Of a stretch of DNA of 64,000 bases, positions 34,546 through 46,554 are shown piece after piece; positions within the stretch are counted from its first letter, which is position 1, and every line of letters starts with the position of its first letter. The position numbers and the translations under genes are program-made. The stretch lies in the NCBI GenBank assembly GCA_963932465.1, contig OZ010799.1, forward strand, positions 163,366,761 through 163,430,760, given 5' to 3'. Origin of the DNA: Maratus speciosus (lineage: Eukaryota > Arthropoda > Arachnida > Araneae > Salticidae). The notes under the pieces were generated by a model. That model worked only from the letters and a program-made list of their open reading frames with translations, searched no databases and was not told the origin of the DNA.

Positions 34546-36480
34546 TTGTTAATGTTATGGCCCAAAAACCTCTGCTAATTATTTACTATCTGATAACAAA
34601 TAATGTCCGAATACTAGTGATTAAGTACACCGGAAATGTGCATAACAAACAAGACACCACAAATTATTATGAGATTGTTATGATTGATGAGATTGGCCTA
34701 AAATAATCATTACCCAAAGCATTTTTTTTCCTCTTTGTGTAAATAAATACCAAAAATACAGCATCAATATAATTAGTATTTTATACATTTTATATAATAT
34801 AGAAAAATTATAATTGAGTTAACTTTTTAATTCATTTTATAATTAACTTTTATTTTGCTTTCATAAAACACATTGCGTTCGAAATTCATTCTAGTATTCG
34901 TGACATAAAAAGGAATTTTTCAGTTGCTAAAACCCATTTGACAAATTAACAGCAGAAACTGTTTACGTATCGAAAAGAAAAAAAAGGTGAATGATTGCCT
35001 AAGAGAAAAACTTAAACATAGTCAATCTCATGTTTATTCGTTAACATCTCAACGCAATAATTTATATAATTAAATGTTATTAATTATGTAAGTCATAATA
35101 AATATGGAATGATGGCACGACATTAATAAATTATACATTGTTATAATTATTCATTTCAGAAAACAAAATCTGAACATTTTTTTCGTCTGAACAATGCCGT
35201 TTATTTTTCATAAAGAAATGAATTAAAATTTCCACTTTGTGATATTAATGACTGTAGTTAATATTATTTTTTCACGGTATAAATTGGAAAATTTAAAACA
35301 AAAAAAAAATCATCGTATGACTTAGACATTTTTATTAGATAATGTACCCCTATGTTATTTTAATAACTATAAATATAAACTTATCAATAAAACAATTTAA
35401 TTTTAAGCAGATTTCTATATTAGGTTATTTGAGTAACAGTAAAAGCTTTTTAAATCTTATCAGATTTTCTTCTTTTATTGTATGTGTAATAAATGCTGCG
35501 TTAGTATTTTTTTATTCTTTACAAGGTATTTCACACCTAGTAAAACAAACCTTAAGAGACTATAAATTTTAATGAACTAAATATTGTTTTTTATCGGAAA
35601 ATGGATAGCTGTTTCAAAAACTGTGATTTATACATGATTTTCCTTTATTCGTTCTGTTTTTTTTTTTTTTTTGTTATTTCTTTAAGACTATAGAAAGACC
35701 ACTGGAACCACTAGCGTTCTGATAAATTGCGAGACTACACTTAGCTGAGTTATATTTAATAGATGCTTTCACAGTTTATATAATATACTGAATTTCTAAG
35801 AAAGATAGGATCAATAAATGCAATATTCCAATCTTAAGATTGTATCATAAAATCGAACTAGTAACTTATTGGCTTTTATCTTGCATTTACTTGAGACGCT
35901 TCGCATAGTAAATGTTTACCTAAAAGCTCCAAAAGAATAATTTTTGGATCATTTGACTGAATGTAAAGCACATTAGTTCTTTTAAACTTGTCTCATAAAA
36001 ACTATTTGAACTGTAGTTAAGCTTTTCACGAACTTAGCGTTTAAGATTTATATTACAGAGTGATGAGTCGAACCGCATTTAGGACCCTTGACTCTCTTTC
36101 ATAAAGTTATTGTTTAGTCATTGTATTTATTAAAACATTCCTATGTTAATGTTATGGCTAGAAACCTGTGCTGTCTATCTACTATCTGACGACAGATTAT
36201 ATCCGATTGCTAGTGAGTAAGTTCAACAGAATATAAGTGTAAAGCAAACAAGACATCCACACAATTATTATCTGTGAAATGATTGATGAGATTACCGTCC
36301 TTTTTCTAACACTTTCCTACAAAGTTGAAAAGTGTTTATGATTTCGGTTTGTCTGTCCGTCTGTCCACTCTCTAACACCCGTAAATATACTCCGATTGCC
36401 CAGAACTTGTTGGATGTGACTGAAATTTACCATAGCACTTTCCCTATTTCAAATGAAATTTGTAGCATGTTTAATTCATT

Positions 36481-37150
36481 TACAGGGACAGTCAAAAGTA
36501 TTCCGTTACATTACGGCCGATGGGGAAGAATCGTTTCAAATGATTGTTAATGATGTTACACACTTTTCAACACAATAAAACTGATATGCATTTATGAAGT
36601 GCACTAAAACATGCATTGTGTGGAATATGCAGTGCAAAGAATAGTTGTTATTCATTTACGGGGCCACACAAAAGAATTCCGTTATATAATGATATATGGA
36701 TTGAGGGAATTGTTTGTCGCATATTTTAATTTTATTAAACTATTTAATATATAATGAAATTGATGTACGTCACTGAGGTTTGCTATACCTTATTTCATGT
36801 ATAATACGAAGTGCATAGCATTTACAGGGAAACACAAAAGATTTCAGATATATAAGCTATTGTATCAGAAATACTGTAGATTAGCGATGATTGCTGAAAA
36901 TGCATTTTTAATTATGATATGAGCTTTTATGTTTCACTATACGAGTATTTATGCATACTATATGGTGTGTATAAATGCTATAATTCATATACAGGGCTAC
37001 ACAAAACAATTCGTAAGGATTACTGTGTATGAGCGCAAATTGCTTAAAGGTGGTTTTTAACTGAGTTATGCATTTTTACGCTGAACTGCATTTAGTAAGA
37101 AATGTTTGTAAAATATAGATGAAATAATATACAGGGTCATGCAAAGAATT
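36481..37150 (+). repeat. tandem repeats of 140-175 bp headed by ACAGGGxxACACAAAA
   Basis: Heads occur near 36481 (acagggacagtcaaaag), 36655 (acggggccacacaaaagaat), 36820 (acagggaaacacaaaag), 36990 (acagggctacacaaaacaat) and 37130 (acagggtcatgcaaagaat). The AT-rich parts between the heads are diverged. An inverted head (gcgtgaccctgtgtgg) closes the array near 37167. Confidence 0.78.
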
Positions 37151-37279
37151 TATAATATAAAATTATTTGCGTGACCCTGTGTGGTAATTATGTTAATTTA
37201 AGGGCAGCCCAATTTATCTGTCGAAATCATCTGCACCCAATAGAGATTGATTTAAAAAAATTAATGCTGAAATTTTTTT

Positions 37280-37960
37280 CCATGTTCTGCGGCTATTGTT
37301 TGACATTCAAAAAGGAATTCTGTTTCAAACTTTTACCTTAATGTAATTATTTTTCTCCTGTGTGATTGTGATTTTTTGTAACTATTTATCGCGATTTTTA
37401 GCGTTTTTTCGTGTTTCACGACGATTGTTGAACTTTCGTAATTGAAATTCCATCTCAAACTTTTATCTTAATATAGTAAAATTTGTCCTTCTTGATTTTT
37501 TACGTTGTTGGAATTTTTATGTTTCTTCGAGATCTGATGAGATTTTTTGACATTCAATTTTTTGATCTAATGTCATAATCCGTCAGAGGTCATAATAGTA
37601 AATTATGATCTCTTTTCAATAAAGTTTACTCCGATTTCGTACAGCAATTTTAGAATTTTCCTGAATTTTTTATGTGAATTTTAGAGTTTTTTCGCGTTCC
37701 ACAGAGATTTTTTCACATTCGTATAAGAAATCCTGTTTTAAGCATTTAGTCCAACGTAGTAATTTTTATCTTCTGCGACTTTTGATAGTTTTTAGCAATT
37801 TGCTGCGATTTTTCCACTTTAGCAAGAGGAATCTGGTTTCAATTTTCTTACTCAATATAGTATTTTTTTTCTCTTCACATTGAGATTTATTTGTATTTCA
37901 TGCAGCAATTTTTTATGGTATTTTTTAGAATTTTTTCGCGGTTTTCCTACGTTTTGACAG
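37280..37960 (+). repeat. minisatellite of ~130-150 bp, Tigger-subterminal type
   Basis: The unit reads like gttttttcgcgttccacg, then attttttgacattcg, then aaaggaattctgtttcaa, then acttttaccttaatatagta. Copies start near 37290, 37420, 37690 and 37800. The reverse complement of the same unit forms 55285-55660, directly inside a Tigger-type end. Confidence 0.75.
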
Positions 37961-38850
37961 ACCATCGCCGGGCGAATCAAATAGTAATTAATATTTGCTC
38001 AATTTTTTACAATACTGGAAAATTGTAATTGAGTAATCTTTTGAATTTATGTTATCATTAATTTTTATTTTAATTTCGTAAAATACACTCCGTTCGAAAT
38101 TAATTCTAGTATTCGTGACATAATGAGCAATTTTTCAATTGCCAAAACATGTTTGGCAAATTAACAGAAAAGATTGCTTATATATTCAAAAAGGAAAAAA
38201 AGACGTATGATTGCTCGAGAGAATAGATTAATGATGTTCAATCTCATGTTTATTCAGTAACACTTCAAAGCATTAATTTATATAATTAGAAGTTTTAATT
38301 TATACAAGTCATAATAAAATGTTGAATGATGGCACGAGATTTATAAATTGTCTATAGTTACAAGTAGTCTTTTCAGAAAATAAAATTCTCTAGATTTTTT
38401 TCGCATGAACAAAGCCATTGATTTTTTAAAAAGAAATGCCTTAGAATTTGCAATCTGTGTTATTAATCAGTATAGTTAATATTATTCTTTCACGGTATAA
38501 ATTGGAAAATTTTAAATAAAAAAGTAACTCAAAATTGACTGTGCGAAGTAAGCATATTAATTAGAATCTATCGTAGTAAGCTATTTTCAGATGATAATTT
38601 TGCGAATTTTTTTTTTTTTAATTTTAAACAGACTGCTATCTTAGGTTATTTTAGTTACAGATAAAGCTTTATAAAATCTTATCAGATTCTTCTTCTTTAA
38701 TTTTTTGTGTAACGAATATCAATAATTAATTTTTATTATACGGAGTTTTATTTCATACAAGTTATTTCACATCTAGTAAATCAAACCTATATCGGTTATA
38801 AATTTTAACAAATGAAATATTGGTTTAATCAGAAAATGGGTAGTACAAAT

Positions 38851-39599
38851 AATGTGTTTATGCGGCAGAATCACTTTCATATTGTTTGGTAAATGTATGT
38901 AAGTGCTTTATATACAGAAGCCATTTCAGTATTCCTACACTAAAGGACGAATGCTATTTTCTTCGGAGCCTCGCATGTTCTTACAAATATAGTTATCGAC
39001 GTAATGTCATTTAATAATGAGTTATGTATTTGCGTATTATACATGTCAAGCAGAAACATTTCTCAAAGTGGGTGGTAATCAAGAATAGAAACTAAAAACA
39101 GAAATTCCGTGTACATTTATTAACTATATAACAATGTTAAAATTGTAAGTTATATAAAAATAATTAAAATAATACAAAAAGAGTAATTTAGTACACAGGT
39201 AGTAAAAACATATAACCAACTTGTCAAAAAAGATTTAAAGGTTTTCACATTAAAGGTTACAAAGGTTTATCACATTAAAAGATTTTTACGATGGTAGTTT
39301 CATTTTCACCAGAACCATACAATATACACGGGTCTCCATAAATTGTTTTCGGGGATTTTTTTATTATTATTTCATTAATTTTGATTTAGGAACATGTCCA
39401 AAAATATTATTATTCTTATATTTGTAAACTAAAAATAAAATGTTTTTTAATAACACAAAGTTACATTCGCGTAAACTTGCAGCTAAAAATATTATTAAAT
39501 AAATAACGATTGTAATAAAAAAAAAATAATCAGTATTGAATCTTAATCAAATTTATTAAAAGGATCTTTCCTGTACGTGCCCCTGAACGACGTTGCTAA
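38851..39599. other. AT-rich spacer
   Basis: No gene was found. The string acacgggtctccataa near 39330 is reminiscent of a mariner-type terminus and may mark the left end of the mariner remnant that follows, but I could not pair it. Confidence 0.4.
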
Positions 39600-39960
39600 G
39601 TTGCGACAGATTTTGTTTTCAAGAACCACAATACACACTTGTGCGTGCATACTCCATTTTGAACTCTGATCTATGAACCTTCCACGACCCCACTAGTGGT
39701 AATTTTAGCTTCGGAAACAAGAGAAAGTCACAAAGGGCTTGTAGTGTTGTCAGGTGAGTACGATGCTTGCTCGATGATATTTGTTTCATTATTGGCGATA
39801 AACGCCTACACAACAATAATTGCGTGATGGTGCATTATCGTGGAGCAAAATCCACAAGAAATTGTGTTAACTTTTAAGATGCTCAGCACACGAAGTTTCA
39901 TTAGAAACAGAAAATTTATGCAAAGCCTTTGTTCAACTGATTTTTCTATTGTTAAAAATC
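39600..39960 (-). pseudogene. mariner transposase remnant, internally deleted
   Basis: On the minus strand, an N-terminal piece with EKSVEQRLCI near 39945-39910 resembles the first helices of mariner transposases. After a short gap the sense jumps to HDNAPSRN (about 39838-39815), which carries the second catalytic Asp. Then come YSPD (near 39755) with the third Asp and FPKLKLPL (near 39700). This is the order in D,D34D mariner proteins; the first Asp and about 150 residues between are missing. Several frameshifts and a stop are present, so the copy cannot work. The remnant is about 0.36 kb, against an expected ~1 kb gene. Confidence 0.75.
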
Positions 39961-41103
39961 GAGGAGCACTCAAAAGGAATAACTAAAAAAAACAGCAGTT
40001 TTCAACACACTAAATCACAATTGGCGCTCAAAATCAACTTTATTACTTGTACATTAGTACCCGTTTACAGAAATGTAATTATCGTGGTATCATTTACGGG
40101 CGTCTTTTAAATGATGAAACCGGTTATTTTTTAGACAGAATGTATAATAATATTTTTCGTCATTGTCTAAAGTCAAAAGTTGTGAGATAAGAAAAAAGAC
40201 AATAATTTTTTACCACCACATAGATCCGTTACACATGCTGTATCTATTAACCCATTAACCCGCTGCCATCAAAACACTCAAGGCCGGAGGACACGAGTTG
40301 TGACCTCATCACTAATCCGTCGACTCAGGGAGATGCGGCATTCCGCATTTGGCTGAATTTTTATTTAAGGATTCCGTATTCTCACTAGTATTTTTAAATA
40401 GTTATTATTATTTTGTAAGATGATAGATATCCCACAAATAAAATAAAAGAAAATTGCTATTCATTTTTTTTTTCTTTAAGATGGAAGGATTTTGTTACGA
40501 TTGAACAATGTGACTTTATTGTCGACATATGAAAATGAAAGTAGGGCATTGCGTCTCCTAGTATTATGATTTAAAACCGTGTAAATATGTATCATAGTTT
40601 GTAAATAGTATTTCTAATTCAATTAAATGTTTACTTGAAAAGAAATGAAGGTGCCAAGATTCATTAAGTTTTGATTTGACACTGATACGTTGTTTCTTCT
40701 TGTTTATTTCCAAACCAGATAATTATTTTAGAATGCTTTGATATTATTTACGATCCAAATTACTCGAAATATGATTTACAGATCTGATGCGAGAGTGATA
40801 TTTACATTTTTGATACGACCTTGATAGATAGATAGATATATTTTTTCAACTCTATATATATCTGACACATACATTCTTTGTGACACACACAAACACAAAA
40901 ATAAGAAATGATTATCTTTAGAAGAATAAACAATTAGAAAAAAAAATGATACTGTACAGATGTATAAAATTGCTGAAAGAATTCTGTACAATTTCGACAA
41001 ATCATTAACAAGTGACAGACGATACTTGTAAACAGAGTTACAAAATGGTGTTAGGAATAAACAGGAGGATACATATAGTGCCCTGTCTGTCAGTTGCGAA
41101 TGG
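39961..41103. other. AT-rich spacer with short repeats
   Basis: Near 40821-40838 is a GATA microsatellite. The stretch 40860-41050 is related to 43900-44080 (aaaaataagaaa, cttagaagaat, tttcggcaaatc-like blocks), a dispersed duplicate of unknown nature. Near 40250, ttaacccattaacccgctgc looks like a TTAA-type MITE end without a visible partner. Confidence 0.45.
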
Positions 41104-41267
41104 CAGGGGTCGCATTCTGTAGGGAAAATTTTACTGTTCGCACCAGAACCATCAGTAATCTTCAACATAATTTTATTTAAGATCTACTATAGAGAGGTAC
41201 TATGGAGATAGTTTATTCAAAATACTGGTAGGAACAATAAAATTCTCCCTATAGAACGCGACTCCTG
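41104..41267. mobile_element. MITE, CAGGGGTCGCATT family (copy 2)
   Basis: It starts CAGGGGTCGCATTCTGTAGGG and ends ccctatagaacgcgactcctg. Arms of about 35 bp pair, including ttactgttcgcacca and tggtaggaacaata. The 8 bp flanks do not match, possibly because the right flank adjoins another MITE. Confidence 0.85.
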
Positions 41268-41580
41268 GGATGAAGCAACTGAGATTGTCACAAGATGGCG
41301 GCTGTTATTTTTCTTTTTTCTATCGGATCGTCAGTTTCTGATTACCGCCGGGGCAAACTTCCCACCAGTAAATTTTGAAAAATAAAATTCGCCTTATTTT
41401 AGCAGCATATGCATGAAAACCTCTCACATATGATAGTTATAGAAAATTTCGTCTGATTGAAACTCTCTATTCGTGGAAATAGTTTCTCATAATGATCGTA
41501 AATTTTCTATTTGTTTTTACTGGTGTCAGTTTTTTCAGGTACTATAATCTTTTTACTGGCAGTGACAGAAGTTTGTCTAA

Positions 41581-42412
41581 CAAGTAAAGGTACTATAGTC
41601 CGTGGCGGCGAATTTCGATTTTTATAGCTCATTCGATTCGTCTCATCGAGCTAAATAATTTGCCACCTCGCATATCGGCTATTGATTTTTAATAATGACA
41701 GGGGGTCTGGTCAAAGTTTAAAAATTTGCATAATGCAGGGCTGCCAAAGGTGACTATTTTTATATTTTATTGGCACCTCTATTTTAAGAGAAACATTTTA
41801 TTGCACATTTCTCTTGCAGATGTTGTCACAGTGTATCCAAAAAAATTCTGTTTTATAAAAGTGGCGTGAGATAGAATTAAAAAATAGTGTATGTGGCAGT
41901 CCTGTAATACGAGCTGCCGAAAATAAAACAGTAGCAGAAAATTCCTTCGCATGCGACCGTACATAGACGTTCCGCATGTTATGAAGTGACTGAAAAAAAA
42001 ACTGACAAAAGAACCGACAATTTGTGGTTACAAAGATTTTTGCTCTTAATTCGGGAAATAGTACTGACAGGATGAACAAAACTAGACGAGGACATCATAA
42101 CTTGCGAAAACCTGCGTGTCAAGCAGCATACGAATATTTTATCGACAATTACAAATTCTTAGAATCACAGCGATAATATAACATTATATTTGTTATTGGC
42201 ACTGTAAAAACAATTAGTAAACTTAAATCTCACTTATTTCATTGATGACATCTGTTTTTTAATGAACGAAATTTTGAAATTTGTCCTAGCCCCCTGTCAT
42301 TATTAAAACTCAAATCCGATGTGCGAGATATAAAATTACTAAGCTCGATGAGACAAATCGAATGACCTATAAAATCGAAATTCGCCGCCACAGACTATAG
42401 TTCCTTTACTTG
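41581..42412 (+). mobile_element. foldback element FB2, left member
   Basis: It starts caagtaaaggtactatagtc and ends with the inverse, gactatagttcctttacttg. Arms of roughly 150 bp carry cgaatttcg, tctcatcgagct, ctcgcatatcgg and aataatgacaggggg. A central part of about 0.45 kb follows. Left flank TAA (41578-41580) pairs with TAA at 43182-43184, a 3 bp duplication for the two-member block. PIF/Harbinger-type insertion is possible but unproven. Confidence 0.82.
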
Positions 42413-43181
42413 TTAGTAATTTTATACCTCGCATATCAACTATTGCGTTTTAATAGTGACAGGGGGCCGGGTCAAATTTAAAAATTTCGTTCACTGAAAA
42501 ACAGACATCCTCAAAGAAAAAAGTGAGATATAAGTGTACTAATTGTTTTTACAGTGCCATACATTGCCAATAACTACTATAATGTTATATTATTGCTGTT
42601 ATTATAAGAATTTCTAATTGCAAATAAAATATTCGTACGCTACTTGACAGGCAGGTTTTGGCAAGTTATGATGTCCTCGTCTAGTTTTGTTCATTCTGTC
42701 AATACTTTTTCCCGAATTACAAGCAAAAATCTTTGTAACCACACATTGTCTGTTCTTTTGTCAGTTTTTCAGTCACTTCGTAACTTGCGGAACGTATATG
42801 TACGGTTGCATGCGAAGGAATTTTCTGCTACTGTTTTATTTTCGTCAGCTCGTATTTCAGGGCTGCCATAGGCACTATTTTTTAATTCTATCTCGCACCA
42901 CTTTTAAAAGACAGAATTTTTTTGGATACAATGTGACAACATCTGCAAGAGAAATGTACAACAAAATGTTTCTCTTAAAATAGCGGTGCCAATAAAATAT
43001 AAAAATAGCCGCCTTTGGAAGCCCTGCATTATGCAATATTTTAAACTTTGACCCGGCCCCCTGTCATTATTAAAACTCAATAGCCGATATGCGAGGTGGC
43101 AAATTATTTAGCTCGATGAGATGAATCGAATGAGCTATAAAATTCGAAATTCGCCGCCACGGACTATAGTACCTTTACTTG
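42413..43181 (-). mobile_element. foldback element FB2, right member (opposite orientation)
   Basis: Inverse copy of the left member; its inner terminus is truncated (begins at taattttatacctcgc). It ends with the full arm gactatagtacctttacttg. Together the two members form a ~1.6 kb imperfect palindrome. Frames of 93 and 98 codons in mirrored places (41798-42079 minus, 42687-42983 plus) look alike because the DNA is duplicated; they show no known domain. Confidence 0.82.
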
Positions 43182-43404
43182 TAAATTGTCGCAAAATGGC
43201 GGAAACGCAGGGCCTGACTACAGCCGAAGTAAACTTCCACCATTAAAAATTAATGCCTGTTCCTGCCAATATTTCTGACTGAAATTATGCATTAATAAAA
43301 CGTTTAAATAAAGAGAAAATTTCTATTTATATTTACTGGTGAAAGTTTCTCCCGGATATAATCAACCCCTGCAAGACCGGTTACAGTTAAATCTTCACTA
43401 TTAA

Positions 43405-43619
43405 ACCCCTTGAGGGGCAGTGGTATGTTTATGAAACCAAATTAATTTTAATTTCCAAATGCCACATTGAAACCAGAATTTTGGGAGAAAAAAAAATTCG
43501 GTTTATTATGTGTGTGAAATATAGCTTTTTCTTATTTGCAAATCAATTATTTTTAAAATTCCGGTGTCATTCATTAATTTCAAGACTTTAGCAATGGAAT
43601 TGCTTTGCCCCTGAAAAGG
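43405..43619 (+). mobile_element. MITE, family T1 (copy 2)
   Basis: TTAA (43401-43404) and TAAA (43620-43623) flank accccttgaggggcagtgg ... ttgcccctgaaaagg. Removing it joins cttcacta to an agatatgtcagttcct sequence as in other CATGG MITEs. Confidence 0.8.
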
Positions 43620-43658
43620 TAAAAGATATGTCAGTTCCTCTTTGTTAATTGTTCCATG

Positions 43659-44144
43659 AGATGCCAGTTTGGCCCCCATTTTTATTTCGAAATTTCAATT
43701 TCAGACCGAAAATTTTGAAAGAAGAATCTTTACTTCATGTAATCAAAAAATGTCTGTCATTATATATAACAAAAAATGCTACTTTAAATTTATGGCACTA
43801 ATTCGGATTTTATTAATAGAAATAGAGAACAAACTTGCAAGTTTGCTTATAAGGTTCTTTATTTTGTTGTATCTGATTTAATGGCAAAAAAGCCCTCTGA
43901 AAAAAATGCTGACATGTGTCAATGTAAAAATAAGAAACGATAATCCTTAGAAGAATGGAGGGGCAAAAGGCAAAATGTTTATACCAGTAAAATAGGATTA
44001 CATATTATTAGCCAAAGAATTGATTTACAGTTTCGGCAAATCCATAAAAAAACTATTTAATTATTCACTGAAAGAAATGACCAAATACCGAAATATCATG
44101 TAAGTAACATGTACATAACAACATGTACCTTTAAGCATATCGAA

Positions 44145-44147
<3 letters not shown>
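43659..44147. other. AT-rich spacer, partly duplicated from 40.9-41.0 kb
   Basis: No gene. The frame at 43669-43881 has no domain. 43900-44080 is similar to 40860-41050. Confidence 0.4.

Positions 44148-44183
<36 letters not shown>
44148..44183. repeat. poly(T) run, 36 bases
   Basis: Uninterrupted T homopolymer at the edge of a diverged tandem-unit copy. Confidence 0.9.
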
Positions 44184-44186
<3 letters not shown>

Positions 44187-44189
44187 TTT

Positions 44190-44710
44190 ATAAAATGTAT
44201 ATAATTAAAAATTCATTCCCTTATTTGTGACGTAAAAAGAGCATTTTTAGTTCCTAATAAGTATTTAAAAATTAACAGCAAGCTACGTTAATTATTTAAA
44301 AGAAACATGTAAGTTTCTGCGTGATAAAAGATTAAACATGTTATATATCTCTATCTCTCTTCATTTACTTCAAATTGTTAAAAAAGCGTTTGATATATTG
44401 CATAATTAAAAGCTATTAAATATTTAAATATGGAATGATAGCGAGGCAGTAATGTGTTATTCATAGATGCGTGAAATATTTTTGAGAAAAGAAAATCTTT
44501 ACACGTTTTCGTATAGATAATGTCATTCAATTTTAATGAAATAATGAATGAAAAATGAACTCCGAGAGCGAAATGATTAAACGCGCTTAATTTATTTATG
44601 TTTATTCATTAATACTTCAACGATTGAAAAGATCTAGTAAATCACGTAAGTAGAGTTATTTATGTCTCAAATCATAAGAAAATCTGTGAAGATTGAAAGA
44701 TGGCAAGGCA
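44190..44710 (+). repeat. diverged copy of the 1.6 kb unit (H)
   Basis: Preserves the order aaattcattc, tgacgtaaaaagagca, attaacagcaa, cataattaaaagctatta and atggaatgatagc found in the main array. The same block is then partly repeated at 44560-44710, so the local period is shorter (about 0.3 kb). Confidence 0.65.
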
Positions 44711-45124
44711 TGTACAGTCGTGGAAAAAAGAAAAAAGTAAACACCCTTTGCTAACTCTGAAACAAATTACCGTAGAAGAAAGTTACAGGTACCAAACGAT
44801 TAGAAATAAACTCTACTTTTAAATGATGTATATAAAATTTGTTTAAGAGGCCATCTACATATCAAAACGAACCCAAAGTTTTTTTGTCAATAGCATTACC
44901 CAAGTTTGACACCATAAATAAATCCTACACAAAATATATAGTATGAAAAATTTTCACAATCTTACTTAAAAGGCGACTGATTTATAGTAATGAAAAAGAT
45001 GTTACTACATTAAAATATACATTTTATTAAAAAAAAAAAACCTCCTTAGTACTTTCAAACCTTCCAGGTTCATCATCAGAGAATATCTTGATAAATAAAT
45101 GTTGTCTATTTATACAAATAAGTC

Positions 45125-45212
45125 ACTCTGTTTTGAAAATGAGAGAGCCAATAATTATTCTAGAGTTGAAAGTAGAAGTATCATCATCATCATCATTTTC
45201 AAAACAGAGTGA
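45125..45212. repeat. short inverted repeat with (ATC)n spacer
   Basis: cactctgttttgaaaatga and tcattttcaaaacagagtg pair across about 45 bases that include a TCA/ATC microsatellite (45180-45197). It lies in the left arm, next to the hAT-type insertion. Confidence 0.85.
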
Positions 45213-45227
45213 CGTATTTGTATAAAT

Positions 45228-46554
45228 CAGTGGTTCCCAACGTGCGGCGTACGCCCCACAGGTGGGCAATATGACTTTTTAGGGGGGCAATTTCAGATTT
45301 CTTATTAACAAATGTTCTGTCATTTTTTTTTTTTTTGTGAAAGTAGTGTCGTTGTCTAAAAATAGATGTAATAGATGAAAAAATGTAAAAGTAACTGAAT
45401 AAAAATTAATTGTCGAAGCGTTCTCATGTAAAAGTTTAAAATACACTGACACCGGAATAATTATGTGAATTTCTTTGATATAATTTGACACCTTTTCTAT
45501 TTTTTTACTGCCATGATTCAGTTCCGGTTAGGTTTCCATTTTGTTACTGTCGGGGATGCGGGGCAGTGGCCCCAGGCTCCTCGAAAAACCGTCAGAAGTC
45601 TCTATTAGGAATCGTTCCAATTTTCCTAGCTGTAATATAATATTAGTAAAATACACTTTTTAAAATTATTATTTATTTTAAAAAACTTGTGCGTCCATTC
45701 ATAGTTGCAATATGCCCACGAAGGAACTTTTTACATGTGAAATTTTGTACGGTATATCTAAAATTAACTATCTAGACATGTTTAATCTAAAAAATGTTTT
45801 GAATTATCTAAATGAGGTACTACTTTTATGAAATTAATAGATCCCTTGCGCATCCAGAAATTAAATGGGTAGAAAGTAAACTTCGTATGGCTCTTCTGCA
45901 AACCACATACACAATATATAAACATAATTCACGACATAAACATTTTAAAATTTAAAAATCGAAGAAAACATGGTGGCCAAATAATAACAATGGGAAAAAG
46001 AAAGCCCACTATCAAAGAAGTATGTTACGAAAGAAAAAATATCTACTTAAAATGCGTAAAAGCGTGAATACGGAAATGTTACCTGTGAATTATGTTATCT
46101 ATACAGTCTCGGTGATAAACAAATATCACTTGTTCTTAATAAAGTAATAAAATCCATTATAAAATGCATCATTTCAATTAGATGTCATACAAAATTCGAG
46201 AGGGATTTAAAGAAATTTTACGAAGATAAAAATGTAGGCTATTAATCAATTTTAAATTTGAGGTAAGTTGCTAAAAAACATAAAACTTTTGTAGATGTAA
46301 ACGCGAAGATCCATGGCCTTACTGCATTCATAGAGTTATATTAAAAATATACTTGTAATTAAAAAAAATATGATTTTGATAAATTAAAGAATGCGAAATC
46401 ACTTATCAAAGTTAATTCTATTTTCAAATCCTTCCAGGAAAATAAAAGTTTATTTTTCATGTTATAAAATTTTTATGATATAGAAGGGAGAGGGGGCAGT
46501 ATGATTTTAGAGATGTTTAGGTGGGGCGCGGCCAAAAAAAATTGGGAACCACTG
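45228..46554. mobile_element. 1.33 kb hAT-type element with perfect 8 bp TSD
   Basis: It begins CAGTGGTTCCCAACGTGCGG and ends attgggaaccactg, with GTATAAAT at 45220-45227 and 46555-46562. Subterminal inverted blocks gccccac / gtggggc. The interior is AT-rich; no hAT dimerisation (hATC) motif or other domain is recognisable, so it is a non-autonomous or badly decayed copy. Confidence 0.92.

Larger units (their letters stand above)
31406..35689 (+). repeat. tandem unit F (interrupted)
   Basis: Unit sequence at 31406-31851 and 34546-35689. The conserved box at 34569 is a diverged form. The 2.7 kb between holds a TIR element with four further MITEs and a small MITE at its right. Confidence 0.83.
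36297..37990. mobile_element. 1.7 kb composite insertion made of two minisatellites
   Basis: It begins ctttttctaacactttccta, then ttgaaaagtgtttatgattt and cggtttgtctgtccg. The same end is found inverted at about 48240-48470. Two unrelated tandem arrays follow (36481-37150 and 37280-37960). The right part resembles the inner part of the Tigger-type element ending at 55769, so two elements may be joined here. Confidence 0.6.
8370..38850 (+). repeat. macro-tandem array of a ~1.6 kb non-coding unit
   Basis: The same ~1.6 kb sequence recurs head to tail in six long copies (A 9693, B 12208, C 13858, E 28970, F 31406, G 35690) and two short copies (8460 and 28386). Landmarks repeat in order: an opening ggtccactagcgttctg-like motif, a box reading tgtctatctactatctgac, then atggaatgatgg, then ttgaaattttca-type AT-rich sequence, then tgcttgacgcatg. 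The box occurs at 10171, 12717, 26532, 29457, 34569 and 36166. After subtracting insertions the spacing is about 1.6 kb each time. No unit has a credible ORF. Confidence 0.9.
35690..38850 (+). repeat. tandem unit G (interrupted)
   Basis: Unit sequence at 35690-36296 and 37991-38850, with the box at 36166. Around 95 bp of unit sequence appears lost at the insertion point. It is the last well-conserved unit. Confidence 0.82.
41276..43658. mobile_element. CATGG-ended MITE (copy 3), twice interrupted
   Basis: MITE sequence at 41276-41580, 43182-43400 and 43624-43658. It contains acaagatggcgg, caaacttcccaccagtaaa, tttttactggtgtcag and the ending ttaattgttccatg. The left terminus is lost next to the CAGGGGTCG MITE. 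Interrupted by a foldback pair (41581-43181) and a TTAA MITE. Confidence 0.8.

Noticed and set aside
36481..37960. CRISPR-like array
   Set aside because: Repeats are 130-175 bp and diverged, with no short identical repeats and unique spacers, and the genome is eukaryotic.
36297..37990. Helitron
   Set aside because: No TC start, CTRR end or 3' hairpin could be placed; the block is better described as repeat arrays joined together.
41798..42983. Paired ORFs of 93 and 98 codons as a duplicated small gene
   Set aside because: They mirror each other because the DNA is an inverted duplication; no conserved domain, and alternative frames over the same DNA are open too.
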